From: Icerya purchasi
Taxonomy: Eukaryota; Arthropoda; Insecta; Hemiptera; Monophlebidae
Length of the DNA stretch: 64,000 bases
Reading direction: 5' to 3'
NCBI GenBank assembly: GCA_039619475.1
Contig: CM077115.1
Location: 154,045,774-154,109,773 of the forward strand
Shown here: piece by piece, positions 1-12,494 of the stretch
Position numbering within the stretch: position 1 is the stretch's first letter
Layout of the letters: the number at the start of each line of letters is the position of its first letter
Notes under the pieces: model-generated
What the model saw: only the letters and a program-made list of their open reading frames with translations
Told to the model about the DNA's origin: nothing
Databases searched by the model: none
Position numbers and translations under genes: made by a program

Positions 1-1194
1 ATGGTTACGTTCCCGACAAATAGCGATCTTTCCATCGATGTATCGGCATGTCGGGAAAAAAAAAATATCTTTTTCAAAATTTTCAAACTTTCAACGCCTC
101 GAGGGCCTAAATATAACGTTGTAAACTCGGCTATAGATTTCCTATAAAGATACGTTTTGGTTTAATCTTTTTCACTCGGGCTATTATTACGTGAACATTT
201 TTTTTTTTTTTTTACTAAAGGAAGGGTCTGTATAATTTTTTAACCGTAATTTCATGATTTTGTAAAAGAGCTTCTGCGTTTTTTTTTTTTGTTTTGAGTT
301 TCACTTTTAAAGGGTTATCTAGTGATGATGGGTTAGGATTTTTTTAAGAGTGATTTTTGGGGTTGTTTTACATACCATAATATTCTATTTGCCGGACAGG
401 GTAATCGGTTAGTTCGAAATTGTAAATATGGTTTTAAAGAAAATTTTAGTTGTAATTTATGATGCAACTTTGAAATTCAAAAGTCAACCCGTTCCTGAAT
501 GATATTGTATATTTTAATTGAATATTTTGGTCGTTTCTGAACCATCTTATTAGGATTCCGTACATTACGTGTGTACGGAGAATCGTAAAAATCGCATTAA
601 GACCGGTAAAACACTTTTCATTTTTAGTATTAGATTAGATTAATATTATTTACACGCGATATTTTATATCTTACGTGAACAAACAAATAAATTGTAAACA
701 TGGGCTACAAAAAACGATGCCTACATTTTACATTATTAGTACACATTATAGTAGTCCATGTACATACATAATCACATTCGCTTCTCGCGCTATTTGAACG
801 CATCTGCGACTAAAGAATAATACATAAATATTATAGAAGTATCTTTGTATATTTTTCAAATATATTCGATATTTGATATTTGATTTTTATTTATGTACAT
901 ATAACGTTGTATTAAAGTATATTTTTTCATCTTACTGTTAAGGCTGAAATAAGTAGATTTTACGGTAACAAACTATCAAAAACATTACGAGCAACTAAAG
1001 AAAAAGAGTACTTCGTTCTAGTAATCTTAAAACTCTGATTCAGCGCTTATTCATGGTTACGGAGATTTATAGCCAAGCCGGATATTGAATGCTTTCAAGT
1101 TAGAATAGAAAACTCATGGATGTCGCGATGTAACTTGGACATCGATAATCGCAAAAGAATGTTCTGCATGCTAAAACCTATCTTCATAAATGAT
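1..1194. other. Non-coding, AT-rich
   Basis: Only short T and A runs; no gene, RNA or repeat recognised. Confidence 0.5.
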
Positions 1195-1345
1195 ATACCT
1201 ATAGCCTGGTAGCTAAATTATTTGGGTACCACCAAACGGGAGGTCTCCGGTCCGAGTCTTGTCTCGTCGCAGAATCAAACTACTTATACATCTAATCTAA
1301 AACTGAATTGAGAACCAGAGAAATCTGCTAAAGACAAATCCCAAG
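1195..1345 (+). mobile_element. Degenerate SINE copy
   Basis: The plus strand carries GGTCCGAGTCTTGTCTCGTC followed by AACTGAATTGAGAACCAGAG and AAATCTG, the same order as in the SINE copies at 40.7 and 41.7 kb, with many changes and lost segments. It ends in an AAATG-rich tail. Confidence 0.6.
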
Positions 1346-2950
1346 ATGAAATGAAATGAAAATATTCCGTTCAGATTCTTGTTATGTACATTGTGAACCT
1401 TAACTTCACAATTTCCTTCGATACCTTTTTAAATGGTTGCGGTATTTACTTTACAACAGTGCAAATCGTGTCAAAGTTCTAACTTTAAGTTCATGTTGAC
1501 GGCGAAGTAATGCTTTATCAGCTGCACAGCGAAATAATAATACATATGAAGAAAAACATTTTGGAACTCTTTCTTAATAGATGACCCAATTAACCGAACA
1601 GGTCGTAAAGGGCAAACAGACGGACACAAAAGTTGCGTTTTATGTGTTATGCGGACCTTAAAGAAGGAGGGACAACATTTATAAAATGTTTGTAAACACG
1701 AAAAAGAACGAAGAGAGGAACGAACGGTAAATAAGATTATTATCTAAGATTGTTCTCGCTTTTGTTTTTAAACGATATGTATCGCTTAATGAGATAATCT
1801 ACAAAAAGAGTAAAACAGGTAGCGGACGACGGTCGTCTGTCACAGTTTTTTTGACCAATATTTGACAAGTTGATGGCAGAGGCGGTAGTGGAAGAAAGTG
1901 GCCAGGTTCCGGTCGCGTGTTATTATTGCCATCAATAAGCGTGCTTCGTCGCGCTTTCTGACCAATTTAAATAAGCTCCTTCGTAATTAAGGAAAAATAA
2001 ACACACACATGTCCATGCCCCCTACGTAATTAGAATAATTCCTCGCAGCTTATCAAAATCATTTACAAGTTTCAATTTAGTACGCTGCTCCACATCTTAT
2101 TTGTCCTACCAGCTGCTTTCACTAGGAACTTAATTAAGTTTTGACATCGTACGAACGTGTCCATTGCCAACAGTAATCGCACGTGTGCTAATTTCATCCA
2201 TCTTTTTGTTTTTGGTTTTTTTTTTAGTTTTTTTCCGCCTCCTTTAATTTGCCCGACGCTGTCCGCGAATATTTTTCGTTACTCGACCATGTCACGTCCA
2301 AATTTAATATACTACCTATTAAACATTTAAAGCTTTCACAGTGATTACTCGTAATAAATATCTTTTAAAACACAGTTATTTCCGAAAATTATTTATTATA
2401 CTACTTATTGTTTTTCGCGTTGGCTTTTGCTTCCCTTAAAATCCTTTGCTATTCTTTCTTTTCCCCTAAGATCGATTCTATATCGTTTAATTAACTTTCT
2501 CGCAATGTTTATTGTTGAAAATTCCAAAAAAAAAAAAAAGAAAAATAATAATAATTTAAATAAAATAGAACACTTTGACATATTTTAATTTTAAGTTGCA
2601 TTCCATAAACAATTGGGTCACCGCCGTACTAGAACGTTATTACCCGTTTTATTTAAAATTTGTTTAATCAGCGATTTAATGCAGTAATTTCAATTATTAT
2701 GTAAAAGATATCGGTTTATTTCTTACAATCTACCTATCATCCATCAAATTCAATAAATTCGTAGGTGAAAATTTTTTGCTTAAACTTTTATTTTATGGTA
2801 CAGCTACAACTTTTGTTTACCAAATTTTATGTACCTAAATCCACACATACAATATATGGAAACAAACTACACCGAATAATAATGGCGGGTATGATGAGTG
2901 GATAAGGAAAGGACAGAATATTATTATTTTTACTTTTCCTTGTACGAAGT
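1346..2950. other. Intergenic, no gene recognised
   Basis: A locally GC-richer patch at about 1820-1990 includes an ATG at 1873 with eleven codons (MAEAVVEESGQ) before a GT, which could be a first exon but has no support. The rest is AT-rich filler. Confidence 0.4.
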
Positions 2951-3125
2951 AAAGGAAGTATTGTAATGGAGAAAAATGTTTAATGTCATATTTCAACGGA
3001 TATTTCGACCATCCCTGATTACTTCCCCTTATACGGATGATAAAAGGAAGTACTGTATTTGTCTCAATATTTTGAATCTCATGTTTCAACAAAAAAATAT
3101 CCATTTTAATCATCCCCGTGGATCC
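2951..3125. repeat. Diverged tandem duplication, about 92-bp period
   Basis: AAAGGAAGTA-TGTA...CAT-TTTCAAC...ATCC or ACC ATC-CC-TG begins at 2951 and again at 3043, with the same order of blocks and many substitutions. It looks like the edge of a dispersed repeat; no coding likeness was recognised. Confidence 0.5.
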
Positions 3126-3339
3126 ATTTTAAGTCGTTTTTTTCGTGACGTTTGTATGTATGTATGTGTTTATCACGCACAACTCCAAAAAAAGACTAGT
3201 TGTAGAAGGTTGAAATTTTCTAGGTAGGACCATCTTAGTTTCTAGTTGTGCACCTCCGTTTTTGGTTAGAATCGGTTGAGCGGAACGGGTACTTACCCTA
3301 TAGGACTACAGCTGTTCCAGTTTTTCACGCACATATTTT

Positions 3340-3600
3340 ATGTATTTTACGATTTGCCCGTTAAAATACTTGTTTATTTTTAATGTTTGTGATTTCAGGG
3401 CTTCAGAGGAGGGGGCGAATCTCCCCTTCCCTTCACGTACAAGAAAGTATTGTGCTCGGCCACGCGACAGAGGTTTTTTTTTTTTTTTGGAAGGGGCTTC
3501 AACGATGGACATTAACCCAACACAAATGAAATTATTAGAAATTTCAATGCGAAACAGCGGGATTCGAACCCGGTTCTACGACGCCACGGTAGCTGACTAG
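3340..3600 (-). mobile_element. Second SINE-like tRNA-derived repeat
   Basis: On minus, GAACCGGGTTCGAATCCCGC at about 3550-3570 is a perfect Pol III box B, preceded by a weak box A (CTAGTCAGCTACCG). A non-tRNA body and a long A tract (3475-3488 on minus) follow. It cannot fold as a complete tRNA, so a SINE head is favoured over a tRNA gene. Confidence 0.55.
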
Positions 3601-5110
3601 GGTAGATTATTAGAGTCGCTATAAGGAATCCCGAGTATGAGAAAACTAGATTAAATAGTAAATCGCTCCGCGTAATAAGAAAAAAACACACTCAAAGAAA
3701 ATCGTAACAACTGCAACATTTGAATAGAGAAAGCAGTTCATCGAAAAGCAAAAACGGGGAGAAGGCAGTAAGAAATAGCCAAAATGCAGGCGAATAATGG
3801 AGAGACAACAGAACGACGTAGTGAAGAAAACAAGAAGAACCATAGATAAGAAAGAAAAATGTATTTTTGAATAACAGACAGAAGGAGCAACTGTTAGAAA
3901 ATAAAAAAAAAAGAGCAGAAATGTTTGACCAAAATTTAAAATGAAAACTTTTACACATTGGTGGTAAATTAGAAGATAGGATTAGTTTAAGGGGAAAAAA
4001 ACGAGAGAAAGCAGAAAACCGAGTCAAAGAATTCGCCTCTTGATTGCTACAGATAATGGAATTACTAGGAACCCACATCAAATATCAGTACGAATCGAAT
4101 GAATAGAAGAAATGATTATGAATAATCGATATACGGGGAATAGTGAAGTCACAAGAATAATTAGGAACGGGAGAATAGTTGACTTAAACTGGAAAAAAGA
4201 TGGAATTGGAAACGAACAAATAATTGGAAGAAAGACAACTGAAGACAATGAAAATGACAGTTGCCGTAGAGTAGTTATTAATTCACTTGTTAATAAGAAA
4301 GAAAAAGAAAGAAAACGAAAAACTGTTCAAAAGTTGAAATCTGGAAGAATAACAAAAGCTCTAACACCAGCGAACCGTTTCGAGCCATCTGCGAAATTGG
4401 CTACATAAATAGGGAGTTGATGGCACTTTAGAATACCTGCTTAATTACAGCTTGCGGAAGGAATTATTTATAGCGAAGATAGAATAAAAATTTTAAAAAG
4501 GTGAGCGAGATGGGCGAAGTTGAATGAAAAGTAGGGAAACTTATTAAAGGAAATTTCTAAGTCCAAAATGAACAAAGACCGAAGAAATTAAAAGATACGG
4601 ATTTTCCTAGGAGTAAAGCGATAATTTTTTAGTGATCGAAAGGTAGATGAGAGTAGGGGACGTAAGTGGAAGACATTCAGAAAGGAAACGATAGCCTAAA
4701 TAAGATCTGCGAATAGACAGGTGCTAGAATTGGAAAGCATTTAAGCGCACTAGGACACAGCGACATTTAGATTATATTTAATTTAGAGAGTCGGGACTTA
4801 GAAACACAATGGACTTATACAGAGAAATAAGAATTAGAGATCACTACCCTATTTAGTTACAAAGCTTTCACAACAAGATTTTTGACAGAAGAAAAAAAAA
4901 GATATTTGATGCGTTCTGTGAAGGATCAACGACTATGAAGATACCAAAATGACAGAAACAATTAACAGGAGAAAGAACCTATTGATTAAGGATATACGGC
5001 TAGAAGCATAAGGTCGAAGGGTAAATTCAGCATAAGAGACTTAGAAGGAGAAATCGAAAGATTAATTAGGGACAGAGAATGTTCGATCAGAATGAGAGAA
5101 CATTTGGTGT
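3599..5110 (+). pseudogene. Decayed LINE fragment (arm 1 of an inverted pair)
   Basis: The plus strand reads in broken frames through Lys/Glu-rich sequence, including an open stretch at 4112-4408 (NNRYTGNSEVTRIIRNGRIV). Near 4810-4860 a patch reads SGLRNTMDLYREIRIRDHYP, like the end of a LINE endonuclease (SDH-P motif). Stops occur throughout. About 800 bases from 3599 onward match 5150-5830 in inverted orientation with similar divergence. Family not identified. Confidence 0.5.
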
Positions 5111-5149
5111 TAATTGCTATCATTTCAGAGCATTTTTTAAAACTGGCCT

Positions 5150-5830
5150 TTAATTTTTCTGTTAAACCACTTTTTCTATAATAATTCCAATTATTTACTC
5201 ATTTCTAACTCCATCTATGCTCTTTAGGTCAACTGTTCTTCCCTTACTGATCATTCTTGTGACTTCTATTATTTACCGTATATCAATATCATTTATGTTT
5301 TTTCCACTATTTACCCGATTTGTATTAATATTTAATGTGGGTTCCTAGTAATTCCATTACCTCTGGCAATGCAGAGACTAATTCTTTGATTCGATTTGCT
5401 GCTTCCTGACGCTTTTTCTCTTAAGACAATCCCATCTTCTAATTCACCACCGACGTGTAAAAGTTTCAACTTTAAATTTTGGTCAAGTATTTCTGCTTCT
5501 ATCTTTTTTTTTTTAAACAGTCGACCTTTCCAGCTGTCTATTCAAACCATTTTTTTCTTCTGATTCATGATTGTTCATGTTTTCTTTACTTCGTCGTTCT
5601 GTTGTAGTCTCTCTTATTCGCCTACGTTATGGCTATTCCTATTGCCTTCCACCCGCTTTCGCTTTTCGTCCGGGACTACTCTCTACATTCAAATAATGCA
5701 CTTATTTGCGTTTCCGGTTATGTGTTCTGTTCATCTCTTTTTGCGGAGCGATCTATTTTTTACTCCATTGAGATACTGCGGACTTCCGCTGCTTATAGCA
5801 AATCTAATACCCTGATCTTTCTTGATCCAC
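5150..5830 (-). pseudogene. Decayed LINE fragment (arm 2, inverted)
   Basis: The reverse complement aligns with 3599-4300. Shared landmarks are GATCGCTCCGC (5755 region, inverted), AGGCGAATAA, CAACAGAACGACG, TAATGGAATTACTAGGAACC, and the peptide EVTRMISKGRTVDL against EVTRIIRNGRIVDL in arm 1. Open frames on the plus strand here are antisense shadows. Confidence 0.55.
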
Positions 5831-6787
5831 TCACCATTTCTGCTATTTATTCGTTCTTATTATCAATGATATTTGATCAATTTAAAACATAACCGACTTC
5901 TCTTAACACTGTTTCTTGAAAGGTCCCCCAGGTTAACGCCCCTACCCCAAAAAAAAAATTTTCCCTCCTGAGATAAAGAGTAACTTACCACTGACCACAG
6001 TTGGAAGTGTATGTAAGACTTTTAATATTTTTTTAAAATCATTACTTGTCGAATTTACTAGAGTACCAAACAAAATGCTTGACCAAATCGTCAAACCCGC
6101 AATCCATATGTACGGCGTGCTGTCCAAAGCTCCTATTTTAGCTATATATATATATATATCTTTATTGAATATACGCGAGTGCACTGCAGTCTCTGTGCAA
6201 GGCTACATTAATTTAATTTCATTGTTTGTGCCCGTGCAGAAAATCGCTTCCCGCATAAAAAAAAACTAGTTCAATAAAAATAAAATTATCGTTTTTAAAA
6301 CTAACAATACAAGCTAAATGAATGTTTATAAGATAGTGCAAACAAATGGGCAATAGTCAATTCGGATTAAATTCATTATTATATGTCAAGTTTATTTTTA
6401 TTAATTAACGTTTCTTACCCCTCCCCAAAAACAGTTAAATGTTTATTAATTCAGATTATTTTTTTTGAAAAATACAGGGAACAATTTTGAAAAACGTGCT
6501 GAACTGTATCGGAAGAACTTTGGAGTCTTAAGAGCCGATAGAATCATGCTGTAGCAGCTTTTAAACTATTTTGCTCCTGCTTATCTAGCAATTGCTATAA
6601 TCATGGTGAATCGAGTAGCAGTATAACTAGTGCCATGTTAGACAACGGTATTTTTTGATAATCGTCGTCGATCATGTAATCAAAAATGATGACGTCGATG
6701 CGTCTGTCAGACGTTTCCAAGTGTCTTTTAATAACTATTATTATCACGACAATGATGTGCATTCACTGCTCTTCGGTAAGCAAATTC

Positions 6788-6824
<37 letters not shown>

Positions 6825-7500
6825 GCGTATGTATATGTGTGTGTGTGTGTGTGAGTAACGATTCAGAAATCATCACTCGCAGTCACACTTTTACACATCA
6901 ATTTTCGGTAACATTTTTTATTTCTTCACGCACTGAAAATAATTATTTTGTTTTTTACAATTTCGTGCCTATAAAAAAATACGGTTTTCATTTGTACACG
7001 TGTCGTGTCCGATTAGATTTTATATTTTTGTTCATTTTTTTTTTTTTATTATTATTAAAACTAGTTATGATCACCTTAAAATTTTTTTTTTCTTTTTAAT
7101 TTACATGTTTTAGAAATAAAAGAAACTTAATGTGACGAGTACATTCTACGACAATCAGTGGAAGTTCTCCACTAACAATTATTAAGATCTTAGTTTTTTA
7201 ACACCTTATCTAATAAAAAGTTTTTGGAACTTGCAAAGATTATTAAGCTATCTGCCTATTAAAACTTAGAAAATTTGCTCAGCAAACTCACTACCTATTT
7301 CTGCAGTGAGCAGCATAGATCAAAAATAATACATTTTTGTACTGATATAAGTGATAAAAAACGCGTGTCATTGATAATATAAGATTAAAAAAATTGATGT
7401 AATCAACATAAATAATCGGATGTTGTGAAAATGTTTGTAAGCAACTGAAGGTGGCCATATGGTCTTTAGATACCGGGCCACAAAAAAAGAAAAAATCCTG
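5831..7500. other. Intergenic, microsatellites only
   Basis: Apart from TA/TG runs near 6140 and 6789-6853 I see no gene or known element. Short open frames are Ile/Tyr/Val-rich repeat by-products. Confidence 0.5.
6789..6853. repeat. (TA)n/(TG)n microsatellite
   Basis: TATATA run shifting to GTGTGT. Confidence 0.9.
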
Positions 7501-7679
7501 GTTAGGTTATGTACCACTCCAAGAAACGCTGTTTTCCGGGGTCGTTTGAAAAAACACACAAAACCATTGCAATATCACATTCGATTTTTTTAAACATTCC
7601 GAACAGTTTAATTTTTTTATCACGAACGGTCGCTGCTGTGCTGGTGTTACTGGGTTCCTCGCAAAGCGTGAAAGTATGA

Positions 7680-8040
7680 GCTTTTAGCTTCTGTTTATGT
7701 GACTGAGCCACCATGATAGGGCTGTGTGCAGTCGCCACGTCTGCCATTTATTTAAATTTCGGGATCATGCGTCTTGGTCATTTCGTTGAATTTTTGACGT
7801 GCGCTGTTTATTCGCTTGATTCGCATTCTTTGCAATTCCTTGTAAACTGTACACTCCCTGTAGTTCGCAGGGTGGTTACCTTCACACAGTGTACATTCGG
7901 GAGGAGTTTATTTAGCCTTTAAGCATGCATTAGTAGGGTGAGTAGCAGCGCATTTAACACACATAAAAGGCCGATGACAGGAACGTTGTGTGCATATGTT
8001 TACATGGAGGCTCAACTTTAACATTGTTGATCAAGATTGT
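7680..8040 (-). pseudogene. LINE ORF1 (gag-like) zinc-knuckle fragment
   Basis: Minus strand from about 7980: CHRPFMCVKCAATHPTNAC, a stop, then PPECTLCEGNHPANYRECTV and YKELQRMRIKRINSARQKF. Repeated C-x2-C-x4-H-x4-C knuckles with HPANY are typical of ORF1 proteins of insect jockey-type LINEs. A Gln/Thr/Ala-rich tail continues to about 7500 on minus. Stops show it is dead. A related endonuclease fragment lies head-to-head just to the right. Confidence 0.75.
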
Positions 8041-8150
8041 GTCTAACGGCTATCTTAACTCGCTTTAAATCATTGCTCGAACAAATGAACAAGCAAAATC
8101 AGCTAATAATGGAGCTTCCAACTAAGCTCATCACGAAAATAATTCCTTAG

Positions 8151-8390
8151 CAATGAAATCACTCCAAATCGTTCTTTGGAATGCCAATGGTCTAGCGCAG
8201 TGTGCTTCTTGTGTCAGAAACATATTTTATTAACAAAACGTTCATAACTGTCTACAGTTTATACCATACTCAACATCCCGACGGAACTGTCCGTAGAGGG
8301 ACTGTTATATTAATACGCAATGGTATTCACCACTGCCCCAGTTTAACTCTTACCGACACGATTATGCCCAAATTATTAGTCTCGTAGTGA
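8151..8390 (+). pseudogene. LINE ORF2 endonuclease fragment
   Basis: Plus strand from ATG 8151: MKSLQIVLWNANGLAQ, the start of an APE-type endonuclease (WNANG). After a deletion and frame change come LLVSETYFINKT (catalytic Glu in SET), then YHTQHPDGTVRRGTVILIRN. These are endonuclease motifs of jockey-type LINEs. It ends within 250 bases. Confidence 0.75.
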
Positions 8391-10697
8391 AACGCATCTC
8401 TTGCATTAGTAACAGTGTAATGTTCGCTTCGATATTCAGTAAATAAGGCTTCTATCACCGGATGGATAGCCTTCTCACGTCAATACGTCAAAATTGTTGG
8501 ATAGAGTTCATAAGGACTAGTTTTAATTTTTTAAAAAAACTCAGCGAAAAACAAATGACTATTAATGATTGAAAAAGAATAAGGAAAAGTAAATAGCATC
8601 TTTATGAATATTATTAATCAAACGGTATACAGATTTTATTATCGAATCATCAAGGAGCGATGATCTGAATTTTCAGTTTAAGATGAACGTTTCATTGTAA
8701 CAACTGTCATAGAAAATACAAAAACAATAGTTCCTACAAATATTAGCGACAGCGCTATCAAAATCGAATATTTTCTGAGACTTGAAAAATTGCGATAGTT
8801 TCAAATATTCAGATTTAAAACAATATACGGGATTATTTTATAACAGAATGTGATACAAGTTTGTGAATTTTTTAAAAAAGCAAAAAATAAAATTATAAAA
8901 ATTTTCAATGAGCAAAAGAAACCGTTATAAAAATTAGATGTTATTACAATGAAAAAGATCAGCACAAGTAGATAGCAAAAATGAGACATGAAATCATAGG
9001 AACAAAAAAAAAAACTGGAAATCTTAACAATGCGATTTGTACAATTTGAATGATAAACCTCGAGGTTATCTTTTTAGTTAGAAACCATTTCTTCAATTGA
9101 AAGTGTACTGTAACGTTGCTAAATGACTTATTTAAAATTACTAATGCAGCTCAGAGGAATGAATAATAAGACTGGAAAATTATCAACAATACCTTGCAAC
9201 TTGCACACAGCTTCGAGTCACTGATTCCTGAAGATATTATAACAAAAATAGCTTGGCACTGTGAAACAGCTGTAAAATTGATCAATTCTAGTTACAGAAA
9301 ACGTGTGTTTACTATGTGAGAATAAATGTAATATGCATAATAATTGTGTCTTAAGGTAAAGAAAAAAATGTTATGCGAGACAATTACTATTTTTTAGCGT
9401 GAGTAATTTTGAACGCACCAAGTCAGTGTTTTCGAAACGGCCAAGCGATTGTATCTACCGCTGCGCCATTCAACACGAACTATCGCTTGAATATTTTAAT
9501 TTATATTGAAAATCGTGAAAAAAGAAGCGTAAGGACGAAAAATTTCGTTTAATTTGATGCTGAAATATTTATCCAACAGTTGTCCTTTTCATAAAATGTA
9601 CATGTATATCATCGCTATTTAATATTTATTTATATTAAATTAAACAATCAAAATTCATTTGAACTCGCCTTGTGTAATTGCTACGAGCACTACTCACAAG
9701 GCTGAGTAGGGAGTTACCGCGCTCGAAATTAAGCAACAAAATAATGAGAAATACGCACTCGTTTATTAGTCATGCTTCAGATAAAAAAGCATTATGTAAT
9801 TAGTCTATATTTTTATTTTTCTTAGTTTATAGCTATAGTTAATTATTGAAATAGTATCTGTAACACATGTCATTCACTGCTCTATTACACATACTGTTAC
9901 ACTAAACTGATTAGAAAACATCTTTATCGAAGTCGGTAAAAACTTCATTAGGTCTAGTAACTTTTTAATAAGTTACAGGGGCGCGCACCCAAAACCGAAG
10001 CGATCAATAGATTAAACATCGCGATGATGTAATAATAACTCAATAAAATATGAGAAGAAAAAAATAATGGCAAACGATTTAAACAAACACAGTCACTGTT
10101 CCTTTATTTTCTTTATGTAAAACCTCATTTTTAGAATACAAATTAATGAAAAAAATAAAACAAACATTAAATAACCGAAACTTTTTCAATTCTATTCAGT
10201 TTTTTGACGTTTACATCTCGTACTGGATCGAAAAATCCGTTTGCTCCGAAAAAAATGTACACTGAGAGTATCTTTAATATTTTTACAACTATAAAATCCG
10301 TAAAAATTATAAAAACTGCGTTAAATAAATGCGTGCATCATTTTCCGTGAAATTAGCCGTTTAGAAGCTATCGGCCATCCTAACATGACTTTTAATTACC
10401 GGTTTAGCTGATCCAAAGGTCCCCGATTTCTCGGTCAATTGGATTAACTGTATACCAACCTTGCTCATAACACCCCTTGCCATCCATTTAAAAAAAATCC
10501 GAAGCCTGAATAAATAAAATGATCGGCGGAAGAAAGAAATTTTATTTTATTCGCATTATAAATATTGACCGTTATATTAACCATTATATATGCTAACTCT
10601 TTAATATTGCAAAAATGAATAATGAGCTTTATAACGCGATGATCGTAGCACTACCCATTAAAATGGCTCTGGAACTTATTTGAAATCTAACAATAAC
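8391..10697. other. Intergenic, no gene recognised
   Basis: AT-rich. GCCTTGTG at about 9668 and its inverted CACAAGGC about 25 bases on form a small hairpin of unknown meaning. Confidence 0.5.
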
Positions 10698-10734
10698 ATT
10701 TGTAACAAAAATAAATTTTTAACACTTAATGAAC

Positions 10735-10782
<48 letters not shown>

Positions 10783-10799
10783 ATTATATATATATATAT

Positions 10800-10830
<31 letters not shown>

Positions 10831-10885
10831 AAATTATATATATAATTGTTAATTAAATGTTAAAAATTTATTTTTGTCATAAATG
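10698..10885. repeat. Inverted repeat around an AT microsatellite
   Basis: ACAAAAATAAATTTTTAACA...AATTATATA on the left is mirrored by TATATAATTGTTAATTAAAT and TTAAAAATTTATTTTTGTC on the right, with about 110 bases of AT repeat between. It could form a cruciform; it may be the remains of a MITE. Confidence 0.65.
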
Positions 10886-11704
10886 TATTTAACAATGAGT
10901 TTGAATAATAAATACAGTAATAACATTTGTAATTATTGAGTGTCACTTCATAGAATTTATCACGCTCCTCTGTCCCAAGTTTCACTGATATCAACTAGGC
11001 CGAGATAAACTGAAATGCGCGATACGAAAATTATTTACGTTACATTGAAATTTTAATTGTTACCTTCTTGAAATAACTGAATAACCCCATTCAAATCTGT
11101 TGTATTTTCTGCATCACCAAGGGGAGCAAACGATAGTTGTAGGTAACCAACAGCCGCTTACTTGATGCTGAAAATGTGATTATTTTAAAATCTTAATTTT
11201 AATAAAGACTTTGTAATAAACATTATTCGATTTAAAATTTATAGCTGAAGTAACACAAATGATTATAATTCCAAGTTTCAGAAAAGGACACCGCTTCAGT
11301 TGCTTCCAGTTATTTCTCATAAGTCGGCCTCCATATTTGTAATGCACAATTTTAAAAAATGTTATGGTCATTTAAAATTCAAACCTTTTCTGTCTGTTTA
11401 CAAAATGAAATCAATTATAAAAGTTATTTACTGTCAAATACTACCGCGGTATATACAAAATTAAAAATAACTTCTTCACGTGTAAATATTTTCAAAAAAA
11501 AAAAAAAAAAAAAAAAAGGTTTAATAACACGCAGAATTATATAACGCTAAAAAACGCTCTGATTTTTCACACTTTAAATGATTTTCTCTCATCGAAAATT
11601 TTACTTTTTTCCTCGCTTTACAACTAAACTTTCGGCTTATTTTCCAAAAAATTCACAATTTATTTACGGCTGGTGACCGATCACTCTTTTTTTTTTTTGC
11701 TGAC

Positions 11705-11933
11705 AGAAAGTGAAGATACCACAGATGAAGAGAAATTTTGCAGCATTCAGACGATTGAGAGAAACACACAAGAAAACAGAATTTACAAGTGTGCTTACTC
11801 AGATCTCACTGCCGATTTCGTATTAAAAAATTATTGCTTTAAGACAACGACCGCCCAGAACCTGGGTACCGTCTCGCGGCTTAGTTCTAGAGAAACACAG
11901 GCAAAGCCGCTGGGGAGTAGTCGGGATATTTAA
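11705..11933 (+). CDS. Candidate plus-strand exon, unidentified
   Basis: A T tract and GCTGACAG form a strong acceptor before an open frame reading ESEDTTDEEKFCSIQTIERN and on to SSRETQAKPLGSSRDI, then TAA. G+C is above that of the flanks. No domain recognised. The acceptor could instead be chance in T-rich DNA. Confidence 0.25.
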
Positions 11934-12176
11934 AAACGGAGTGTTTGTCTACGCTTCAATCAGGGAAACACTTATAAACCGTTCAAATCAGATCGAGAGG
12001 TTATTAAAATAGTACATTTGCGTGACCGAAATTTCCGATCAGCAATATTTATCTCCGCAAAAATTGCACCGATAAGGTATTTTTCTTCGAGTACACGAGT
12101 CTACAGCCAGAAAGCGCGTTGAAGTTGTTCGTAATCGTCCAGTAGTACCACCTAATTCCCATCATTCTTTCTAGTG

Positions 12177-12390
12177 ACCTGAACATCGATTTACCTGCCC
12201 ATGGCCAAAAGTTTCCCCTTTATACGTTCACGAGAGGCACGTTCGCTCTCGAACTGAACAACGACCTAGCTATTTCGACGACGAGGAACAGTACGTGTAC
12301 AGATGTTCTATGTTTGGTCGTCACGTAGACCACTTAGCCGACCGACAGCACGTGCGTCGTATTTTCCCTTCCTCCGCCAATTGTTACTGA
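12177..12390 (+). other. GC-rich island with a 70-codon open frame
   Basis: Follows ATTCTTTCTAG (acceptor-like). One plus frame reads PEHRFTCPWPKVSPLYVHER, then FDDEEQYVYRCSMFG and HVRRIFPSSANCY before TGA. A second frame is also open for about 50 codons, so coding is unproven. AATAAA lies at about 12434. No family recognised. Confidence 0.25.
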
Positions 12391-12452
12391 ATGTAATCGA
12401 TGTGCCCAAATCTGTATCTATACATTAATGTGTAAATAAATCTGGATTTCAT

Positions 12453-12459
<7 letters not shown>

Positions 12460-12491
<32 letters not shown>
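12460..12491. repeat. (TA)n microsatellite
   Basis: Uninterrupted TA repeat of about 32 bases. Confidence 0.9.

Positions 12492-12494
<3 letters not shown>

Noticed and set aside
3550..3600. tRNA gene on minus, suggested by a perfect box B
   Set aside because: Box A is poor and no acceptor/anticodon stems can be drawn; a SINE-like body follows.
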